Source: an uncultured Spartobacteria bacterium (GTDB taxonomy: Bacteria > Verrucomicrobiota > Verrucomicrobiia > Chthoniobacterales > UBA6821). From it: a stretch of DNA of 5,766 nucleotides. Made by a program: the position numbers and the translations under genes. Shown in pieces: positions 1 through 5,156 of the stretch; within the stretch, counting starts at the first letter, position 1; each line of letters opens with the position of its first letter. A model generated the notes under the pieces. It had not been told where the DNA came from, did no database searches, and worked only from the letters and a program-made list of their open reading frames with translations. The stretch lies in the NCBI GenBank assembly GCA_903831635.1, contig CAIKYN010000327.1, forward strand, positions 1-5,766, written 5' to 3'.

Positions 1-516
1 ATTCTGGATGTCACGATTGAGTCCTCACCCGGTGAGAAGATTCGCATTCTCTGTGTCCATCTGAAAGCCAAGCTGGAGGTGGCTGAGTACGATGAGAAAG
101 ATCTTCGCCTAGCCGAGTCGCAGTATCTCAGACGCTATGTCCGTGATATCCTGCGAACGGATCCCGCCGCCCGCCTCGTGCTGATGGGAGACTTCAACGA
201 CACGAAAAATGAAAAGGCGATCTGGCAGATTATGGGCAGGCCCGAATGGCCCGATAGCCTCAAGGCACTTTCCCTGACGGATGATCGAGGAGAACTCTGG
301 ACAGAGTTCTGGTCCGCGGCCGATATCTACTCGCGCATTGACTACATCATGGTCTCCAAGAAACTGGAGGGAGAAGTTGATTTCGGTCAGTCAGGAATTT
401 GTCGTCCTCCATTCTGGAACGAGGCAAGCGATCACTGCCCAGTCTATCTTACCCTCAAGGACCCTCTGAAGAACATCACGACGCCCTCCTCACTCATCCC
501 CCCTGCCACACCATGA
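1..516 (+). CDS. Endonuclease/exonuclease/phosphatase family protein, C-terminal part (5' end outside window)
   Basis: The frame is open from base 1 and ends with TGA at 514-516, leaving 171 residues; the true start lies upstream. The GTG at 79 is not a credible start because conserved sequence precedes it. Seen in order, counted from base 1: the VHLKAK strand (residues 19-24), the catalytic GDFND motif (63-67), RIDYIMVS (112-119) and the terminal SDHCPVYLTL (143-152). These are the late motifs of the EEP (DNase I-like) fold, in which the Asp/Asn of GDxN and the Asp-His of SDH bind metal and activate water to cleave a phosphodiester or phosphomonoester. The missing N-terminal part would hold the first metal-binding Asn and Glu. 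Substrate cannot be told; nuclease, sphingomyelinase-like and phosphatase members look alike here, and localisation is unknown without the N-terminus. The last residues, a Pro/Thr/Ser-rich tail, run into the start of the next gene (ATGA overlap), suggesting one transcript. Family assignment is firm; specificity is not. Confidence 0.9.
   Translation: MLDVTIESSPGEKIRILCVHLKAKLEVAEYDEKDLRLAESQYLRRYVRDILRTDPAARLVLMGDFNDTKNEKAIWQIMGRPEWPDSLKALSLTDDRGELWTEFWSAADIYSRIDYIMVSKKLEGEVDFGQSGICRPPFWNEASDHCPVYLTLKDPLKNITTPSSLIPPATP
513..516 (+). other. ATGA stop/start overlap, EEP gene to TlpA-like gene
   Basis: The ATG of the thioredoxin-fold gene (513-515) overlaps the TGA of the hydrolase gene (514-516). 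The 30 bases upstream are C/T-rich and hold no GGAGG-like site. Reinitiation by ribosomes finishing the upstream gene is therefore the likely way translation begins. A second ATG follows at once (516-518). Confidence 0.75.
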
Positions 517-1559
517 TGATTCCTTTCAGAATAACGCTCCTACCGCTCGTCGTGTTCCCTTTTCTGAATCTTGGTATCCTGCACGCAGACTGGTCTCAGG
601 TGACCGATTTGGACCAACCCGTTACACGACTCTCTCCCGATCCCAGGAAGGCCAAGCTCGCGATGAAGGCTCATTTCGAGGCACAGATCACTGCCAACCA
701 ATCCTTCCTCAAAGAATCTCTGAAGGAATCTCCCAAGGATCCTCATGCCTATGAATCCTCCGTGCGCCTGACTGTGGCTCAGGCGAAGCTTGCGTCGCTG
801 GAAAGCAATCCTCCGGCAGTCACCGAAGCACTTGAGAAACTGAAGGCCCTGGAAAAACAGGCCCCCGACGATTCCCAACGCGCCGAGACGATGTTCCGCA
901 GACTCTCCCTCCAGTGGCAGAATCTCGGCGATACCGCCGATCAGCGTCGCGAGAACGCCACCACCTATGCTCGCCTCTTTGCGACGGAATTCCCCCTGGA
1001 TCGACGGGCACCACGCCTTCTGGCCGAGGCCGCAGCGCTCTGCGACAACCATCCGGAAGAGAAAGCAAAACTCATCGAGCAGGCCCTCTCCCTCAGTAAA
1101 GAGGAACCACTCACGCGCCGACTGCAGGACGACAAGAAGCGTCTGGACCAACTCGAAAAACCACTCGCCCTCTCCTTCACCGCGATCAACGGCGAGAAGT
1201 TTGATCTCACGAAGGAAAAGGGGCATGTCATCGCGCTGGTGTTCTGGTCCGCTGAATCAGCCCCCTGCCTTGTCTGGATGCAATACTTTTCACGTTATGC
1301 AGTTGAGGTTCCGGCCCTGAAAGTCGTAACGGTAAGTCTCGACCGGGAACGCTCGGACCTTCGCTCGGCCATGCAGTCGCTGAACATCACCTGGCCGACG
1401 TTCTTCGATGGCAAAGGATGGGACAACACGATTGCCCGTGCCTTTGGGATCAATACAATCCCCACCCTCTGGCTGATCGACAAGAAGGGTTGTCTCCGAG
1501 CTCTCAACGCTCGCGATGATTATGAACTGAAGATTAAAACGTTACTCCTGAAAAACTGA
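513..1559 (+). CDS. Secreted/anchored TlpA-like thioredoxin-fold protein with degenerate active site (S-A-P-C)
   Basis: A 348-residue protein. I chose ATG 513 because it opens directly into a signal-like N-terminus (hydrophobic about residues 7-23, possible cleavage after LHA at 25). The frame stays open upstream to 399, but that part lies inside the preceding gene and would bury the signal. ATG 516 is an equal alternative. Residues about 40-215 are charged, Ala/Leu/Glu-rich and apparently helical, perhaps TPR-like, but I see no clear repeat. Residues about 217-348 look like a Redoxin/AhpC-TSA/TlpA domain: FTAINGEKFDL, strand ALVFW (241-245), VVTVSLD (271-277), WPTFFDG and the cis-proline motif TIPTLWLID (P317). 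TlpA proteins normally carry WCxPC; here the aligned residues are E248-S249-A-P-C252, so the attacking Cys is Ser and only the resolving Cys remains. Classical disulfide reductase activity is therefore unlikely; a structural, chaperone-like or monothiol role is possible. It probably acts in the periplasm. It is cotranscribed with the EEP gene through an ATGA overlap. Confidence 0.85.
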   Translation: MMIPFRITLLPLVVFPFLNLGILHADWSQVTDLDQPVTRLSPDPRKAKLAMKAHFEAQITANQSFLKESLKESPKDPHAYESSVRLTVAQAKLASLESNPPAVTEALEKLKALEKQAPDDSQRAETMFRRLSLQWQNLGDTADQRRENATTYARLFATEFPLDRRAPRLLAEAAALCDNHPEEKAKLIEQALSLSKEEPLTRRLQDDKKRLDQLEKPLALSFTAINGEKFDLTKEKGHVIALVFWSAESAPCLVWMQYFSRYAVEVPALKVVTVSLDRERSDLRSAMQSLNITWPTFFDGKGWDNTIARAFGINTIPTLWLIDKKGCLRALNARDDYELKIKTLLLKN

Positions 1560-1676
1560 TTTTTTAATACAACACCAGATTTGGCGTAGGATTTGCTTTC
1601 AGGTTTACTTTCTTAATAACAGTCAGCCTAAGCCTCGCGCCTTAAATCCTTTTTATAGCCCTCACCATTTCCAGCC
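1560..1676 (+). promoter_or_regulatory. Intergenic leader, likely promoter region of the ATP-grasp operon
   Basis: These 117 bases are the longest non-coding stretch in the window and are clearly AT-richer than the flanking genes, so a promoter for the downstream three-gene operon is expected here. The best sigma70-like pair I can find is TTGGCG (1581-1586) and TTTACT (1604-1609) with a 17-base spacer, each matching 4 of 6 consensus bases. TTAATA (1613-1618) and TTATAG (1653-1658) are other A/T-rich -10 candidates without a good -35. No operator palindrome, riboswitch fold or convincing rho-independent terminator for the preceding gene is visible. The last 30 bases before ATG 1677 lack a Shine-Dalgarno site. 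That a promoter lies here is a reasonable inference; the exact boxes are weak. Confidence 0.35.
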
Positions 1677-3137
1677 ATGCTCCTGAATAACTATCAATCG
1701 GAAGATTTTTTTGACGAAATGTTCATGGATGACGGAAGAACTGTCCGCCCCCACTATCAGCGGGTTGCCGATCGATTCCAACTCCTCGACACTGCAGAGC
1801 ACCGCCGCAAGCAAACAGCAGTAGATCTCGCCTTCATGCGGAGCGGTGTCACGTTCACCGTCTACAATGACGATCAGGGAACCGAGAGGATCTTCCCCTT
1901 TGATCTTGTCCCCCGTGTCATTCCCGACACCGAATGGCAGCGGATCGAGAAAGGGCTGATCCAGCGCATCACAGCGCTCAATCTTTTCCTACACGACATC
2001 TACCACGACCAGAAGATTCTCAAAGACCGGGTCATCCCTCCCCACTACATCCTTGGAGCGAAACATTTCCGTCGTGAGTTCATGGGATTCAATGTCCCGA
2101 AGGACATCTATGTCCATATCTGCGGCACCGATCTCATCCGTGATCGTCAGGGGAACTACCTGGTGCTTGAGGATAATCTCCGCTGCCCTTCGGGAGCCAG
2201 TTACATGCTTGAGAACCGCGCGGCCCTTAAGCGCGCATTCCCTGACCTCTACCGCTCAGCTCGTGTTCAACCCGTGGACAACTACTCGGCAGAGCTTCGC
2301 AAGGTTCTCCAGTACGTCTCTCCCCCATCACTTGGCGGCGCCCAGCCAAATGTCGTTCTGATGACCCCTGGCGTCTTCAACAGCGCCTACTTTGAGCATG
2401 CCTTCCTCGCTCGCCAGATGGGCATACCCATTGTGGAGGGTCGAGATCTGGTGGTAAGGGATGCCCGCGTCTACATGCGCACGACCTCGGGACTTGTCCC
2501 CGTCGATGTGATTTATCGTAGGATTGATGATGATTTCCTCGATCCCACGGTCTTCAGATCCGACTCCCTCCTGGGTGTTCCAGGTCTTGTCCATGCCTAC
2601 CGCTCGGGTAATGTCAGCCTTGCCAACAGCATAGGTACCGGTGTGGCCGACGACAAAGTGGTCTACTACTTTGTTCCAAAAATCATCAAGTATTACCTCG
2701 GTGAGGATCCGATCCTGCCAAATGTCGATACCTACCTGGCAAGCGAACCCGAAGACCGTGTCTTTATCCTCGAGAATCTCGAGAAACTCGTGGTGAAGTC
2801 GGCCAACGAAGCAGGCGGCTACGGCATGCTCATGGGGCCCTGGGCAAGCAAAGAGGAGATCGAGAGTTTCCGGGAGCAAGTACGCGCCAATCCACGGAAC
2901 TTCATCGCCCAGCATCCGATCTCTCTCTCGCGTCACCCCACATGGTGCAATACTGATCTTGGGGGAGGATTCGAAGGCCGCCATGTCGACCTGCGTCCCT
3001 ACATTCTGTATGGGGAGAAAATCACCGTCACTCCCGGCGGCCTCACCCGTGTGGCGCTCCGCAAAGGATCGCTGGTCGTGAATTCCTCCCAGGGAGGCGG
3101 ATCCAAAGATACCTGGGTACTCCATGGTGACTCTTAA
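1677..3137 (+). CDS. Circularly permuted ATP-grasp type 2 protein (DUF404/DUF407, COG2308-like)
   Basis: A 486-residue protein, close to full length for the family. ATG 1677 fits because the family's N-terminal FDEMF...G..RPHYQ signature begins at residue 12. Recognisable blocks: DIYVHICGTDLIRD (143-156) and LVLEDNLRCPSGASYMLENR (162-181); VDVIYRRIDDDFLDP (276-290); NVSLANSIGTGVADDK (312-327); LVVKSANEAGGYGM (371-384), with the likely nucleotide-contacting K374 and glycine loop; RHVDLRPYILYG (435-446); and the C-terminal VVNSSQGGGSKDTWVL (467-482). ATP-grasp enzymes activate a carboxylate as an acyl-phosphate and join it to an amine or thiol. This permuted clade is predicted to be an amide/peptide ligase, but I know of no established substrate. 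No signal peptide or membrane segment is seen, so it should be cytosolic. It is first in the operon; the Alpha-E gene follows after 33 bases. Family assignment is very secure; the reaction is inferred. Confidence 0.95.
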   Translation: MLLNNYQSEDFFDEMFMDDGRTVRPHYQRVADRFQLLDTAEHRRKQTAVDLAFMRSGVTFTVYNDDQGTERIFPFDLVPRVIPDTEWQRIEKGLIQRITALNLFLHDIYHDQKILKDRVIPPHYILGAKHFRREFMGFNVPKDIYVHICGTDLIRDRQGNYLVLEDNLRCPSGASYMLENRAALKRAFPDLYRSARVQPVDNYSAELRKVLQYVSPPSLGGAQPNVVLMTPGVFNSAYFEHAFLARQMGIPIVEGRDLVVRDARVYMRTTSGLVPVDVIYRRIDDDFLDPTVFRSDSLLGVPGLVHAYRSGNVSLANSIGTGVADDKVVYYFVPKIIKYYLGEDPILPNVDTYLASEPEDRVFILENLEKLVVKSANEAGGYGMLMGPWASKEEIESFREQVRANPRNFIAQHPISLSRHPTWCNTDLGGGFEGRHVDLRPYILYGEKITVTPGGLTRVALRKGSLVVNSSQGGGSKDTWVLHGDS

Positions 3138-3170
3138 ATTCAGCATTATCTTCCCTTATCCTCTTTCCAC

Positions 3171-4250
3171 ATGAGTGAACCCCTCATCCCCACGGCCCAG
3201 AAGCCGATTTCCAACCGACGCAACAGCCTCGTCATGCTCTCCCGGGTGGCCAATTCCCTCTACTGGATGAGCCGCTACATTGAGCGCTCGGAGAATGTTG
3301 CCCGCTTGCTCGACGTGAACCTTCAGTTGATGCTCGATTTTGCCGATTTCAACGACGAGCAACTCAAAGAGCACTGGCTGCCGATCCTACGCTCAGCCGG
3401 TGACGAAGAGACATTCTTCAAGCTGTATGAAAAAGCTGACAGCGAAAGCGTCACCGAGTTCCTGACATTCAGTGAGGAGAATCCGAACTCCATCATCTCA
3501 TGCCTTTTCTCCGCGCGTGAGAATGCACGCCAGGTACGGGATCAGATATCGCTCGAGATGTTCGAGACGCTTAATGAGTGCTACCTCTTCCTGAAGTCGA
3601 GTAACGCCCGCGAGGTCTGGCAGACAGGTGCCCATGAATTTTACCAGCAGATCAAGAAATACTCCCATCTCTTCCAAGGACTCACCGGCTCGACCTTCAC
3701 CCGCAACGAAGGATACGAGTTCATCAACCTGGGAAAGTTTCTGGAGCGGGCCGACAAGACCACGCGTATCCTCGATCTGAAATACCATATTCTGCTCCCG
3801 AGCGTGGCGGATGTGGGTGGTGCCGTCGACGCGGCTCAGTGGCAGGCAATCCTGCGCTCGGCAAGTGCGCTTGAGGCCTACCGCCGTTTCCATGTCGAGG
3901 ACATCCTCCCTAAGAAGGTTGCAGAGTTCCTGATCTTCTCGACCACCTTCCCCCGCTCCATCCGGGCCTGCATGCAGCATCTTGACCAGGATCTGCACCG
4001 CCTGAGCGGCAACGAGCGCCGCGAATACAAGAGCCCCGAAGAGAGAGCCTTTGGGAAGCTTCTCTCGGACATGAACTTCATGACGATTGAGGATATCCTG
4101 AACAACGGACTCCATGAGTTCCTCCAGCTTGTCCAGACAACACTCGACCGCCTCGACGACCACATCTACCAGGAATACATGTATCATCCCCCTGTTGATA
4201 CCCAGGCGGAGATCCTTCTTCATCAGCAGCAAATGCAGCAACAGCAATGA
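3171..4250 (+). CDS. Alpha-E domain protein (DUF403, COG2307-like)
   Basis: A 359-residue, almost entirely helical protein without signal peptide or membrane segment. Family signatures seen: SRVANSLYWMSRYIERSE (24-41) continuing to RLLDVN (45-50); SARENARQVRDQIS (114-127); NLGKFLERADKTTRILDLKY (186-205); FLIFSTTFPRSIRACMQHL (253-271). Alpha-E proteins are constant partners of the permuted ATP-grasp protein just upstream and are sometimes fused to it, so it probably acts in the same complex or pathway; its own biochemistry is not established. The frame's first ATG (3171) adds 21 residues before the family's usual MLSRVANSLYWM start, which coincides with an in-frame ATG at 3234. Neither start has a Shine-Dalgarno site. 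I keep 3171 because the gap to the previous gene is then 33 bases, but 3234 is a real alternative. The C-terminus is a glutamine run (HQQQMQQQQ, 351-359), and the stop overlaps the start of the transglutaminase gene. Confidence 0.93.
   Translation: MSEPLIPTAQKPISNRRNSLVMLSRVANSLYWMSRYIERSENVARLLDVNLQLMLDFADFNDEQLKEHWLPILRSAGDEETFFKLYEKADSESVTEFLTFSEENPNSIISCLFSARENARQVRDQISLEMFETLNECYLFLKSSNAREVWQTGAHEFYQQIKKYSHLFQGLTGSTFTRNEGYEFINLGKFLERADKTTRILDLKYHILLPSVADVGGAVDAAQWQAILRSASALEAYRRFHVEDILPKKVAEFLIFSTTFPRSIRACMQHLDQDLHRLSGNERREYKSPEERAFGKLLSDMNFMTIEDILNNGLHEFLQLVQTTLDRLDDHIYQEYMYHPPVDTQAEILLHQQQMQQQQ
4221..4247 (+). repeat. Short CAG/CAA glutamine tract at the 3' end of the Alpha-E gene
   Basis: Nine codons encode His, three Gln, Met and four Gln just before the stop. 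Seven of the nine are CAG or CAA, mixed rather than a pure triplet run. Such a tract can vary in length between strains by slippage without disturbing the folded domain. It lies immediately before the ATGA junction with the next gene. Confidence 0.6.
4247..4250 (+). other. ATGA stop/start overlap, Alpha-E gene to transglutaminase-like gene
   Basis: The ATG of the transglutaminase-like gene (4247-4249) overlaps the Alpha-E stop TGA (4248-4250). Translational coupling is the simple reading and would favour matched amounts of the two proteins. It holds only if 4247, rather than the internal GTG 4286, is the start used. Confidence 0.7.
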
Positions 4251-5152
4251 TTCCACAATCTTCCAGCACAGCGGAGGTCAAGGGGGTGCAGGGTCCATGG
4301 ACCGAGCCCATTCTCCTTTCGATTTCCCATCTCACCCGCTACACCTACGAAGGAGCTGTTCAGGACAGCTTTAACGAGGCACGCCTCCAGCCGATCACCG
4401 ATACGCTCCAGCAATGCCGGGACTTCCGCTTCACGATCGATCCGGCATCCTCGGTGCGTGACTACCCAGACTTCTACGCAAACTGTGTCCATTACTTCGA
4501 CGTGCCACAGCCCCATGAATCCCTGGAAGTCTTGGCTGAATCTGAAGTTCAGACCATCAGTGAGGCTCGGGGCCCCGTTCCCGAGGCTGGATTGAAGAGC
4601 CTGCAGGATCCCTCCGTAAAGGAGCATCACTTCGACTTCCTTCATGCCTCGGAATTCGTCTCCCTGGGTGCTGATGTCTGGAGAGAGGCTGTCGACGCAC
4701 TCCCCGGAGGAGTCAGCGATGTCTGGAATGATGCTGTGGCGATCGGCGAATACATCCACCGCAACTACAAATACACCCCGCTTGCCACCAATGTGAATAC
4801 TCGTGCTGCCGAGGTGATCAAGAAGAAGCAGGGGGTCTGCCAGGACTTCGCTCACCTGATGCTCGGTCTCCTCCGGACCCATGGTATCCCGGCCCGCTAC
4901 GTCAGTGGCTATTTCCTGAACCAGCACAAGCTACCGGGAGAGATCGAGGCCAGCCATGCCTGGCTGGAAGTTTTCATTCCCGGTTATGGATGGAAAGGCT
5001 ACGACCCGACACACCGCCGCGAATCCGACACCCGTTACGTGAAGCTGGCTGTTGGTCGTGACTATGGCGATATCCGTCCCGTGGGCGGCACCTTCCGCGG
5101 CAAGGGAACTCGCAAGATGGTCGTCGAGGTCTCCGTCCAGCGGATCTCTTAA
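4247..5152 (+). CDS. Transglutaminase-like cysteine enzyme with bacterial transglutaminase N-terminal domain
   Basis: A 301-residue protein. Residues about 21-105 match the bacterial transglutaminase-like N-terminal domain (ISHLTRYTYEGAV...SFNEARLQP). Residues about 160-255 are the transglutaminase core: KQGVCQDFAHLMLGLLR (194-210) with catalytic C198, IPARYVSGYF (214-223), ASHAWLEVF (235-243) with H237, and GWKGYDPTH (248-256) with D253. The Cys-His-Asp triad is thus intact. Proteins of this fold act as peptidases, amidases or protein crosslinkers; bacterial members near ATP-grasp/Alpha-E genes are predicted to cleave or transfer peptide/amide bonds, possibly on the ligase product. No signal peptide is seen, so it is probably cytosolic. 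It is the last gene of the operon and overlaps Alpha-E by ATGA. GTG at 4286 (codon 14) has GGAGG eight bases upstream and would give an N-terminus nearer the conserved region, so the first 13 residues are uncertain. Fold and active site are firm; the substrate is unknown. Confidence 0.94.
   Translation: MIPQSSSTAEVKGVQGPWTEPILLSISHLTRYTYEGAVQDSFNEARLQPITDTLQQCRDFRFTIDPASSVRDYPDFYANCVHYFDVPQPHESLEVLAESEVQTISEARGPVPEAGLKSLQDPSVKEHHFDFLHASEFVSLGADVWREAVDALPGGVSDVWNDAVAIGEYIHRNYKYTPLATNVNTRAAEVIKKKQGVCQDFAHLMLGLLRTHGIPARYVSGYFLNQHKLPGEIEASHAWLEVFIPGYGWKGYDPTHRRESDTRYVKLAVGRDYGDIRPVGGTFRGKGTRKMVVEVSVQRIS
4273..4277 (+). promoter_or_regulatory. Possible internal Shine-Dalgarno site (GGAGG) before GTG 4286
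   Basis: GGAGG is followed by an 8-base spacer and an in-frame GTG at codon 14 of the transglutaminase-like gene. It is the only well-placed Shine-Dalgarno match I find near any start in the window. It may also be chance within coding sequence, since the other genes show no such site. Confidence 0.25.
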
Positions 5153-5156
5153 GAGT

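Larger units (their letters stand above)
1677..5152 (+). other. Three-gene operon: CP-ATP-grasp, Alpha-E, transglutaminase-like
   Basis: Three genes on one strand are separated by 33 bases and by a 4-base overlap. The cassette is preceded by a 117-base AT-rich gap and ended by a convergent gene, so its limits are clear. The association of these three families is a known recurrent gene neighbourhood. Cotranscription is inferred from spacing; no internal promoter or terminator is visible. Confidence 0.85.

Noticed and set aside
399..512. Longer N-terminal form of the thioredoxin-fold protein starting at 399
   Set aside because: It would place 38 extra residues ahead of the signal-like hydrophobic segment and overlap the end of the EEP gene by over 100 bases, including its SDH motif.
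540..1226. 228-codon minus-strand open frame opposite the thioredoxin-fold gene
   Set aside because: No family motifs; the plus strand has a signal peptide, a thioredoxin domain and a coupled start.
1541..1570. Possible rho-independent terminator after the thioredoxin-fold gene (A5-CTGA-T6)
   Set aside because: The only stem is five A-T pairs with no GC; too weak to call a terminator despite the T-run.
2328..3146. 272-codon open frame on the minus strand opposite the ATP-grasp gene
   Set aside because: It lies almost entirely within a strongly conserved plus-strand gene, its translation resembles no family I know, and codon bias of the sense gene readily leaves antisense frames open.
3498..4256. 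252-codon minus-strand open frame opposite the Alpha-E gene
   Set aside because: Complete overlap with the Alpha-E coding sequence, no recognisable domain, and no promoter or start context; an antisense shadow.
4223..4927. 234-codon minus-strand open frame opposite the transglutaminase gene
   Set aside because: Lies almost wholly inside the transglutaminase-like gene, with no motifs; the Cys-rich start is just the complement of the CAG/CAA tract.
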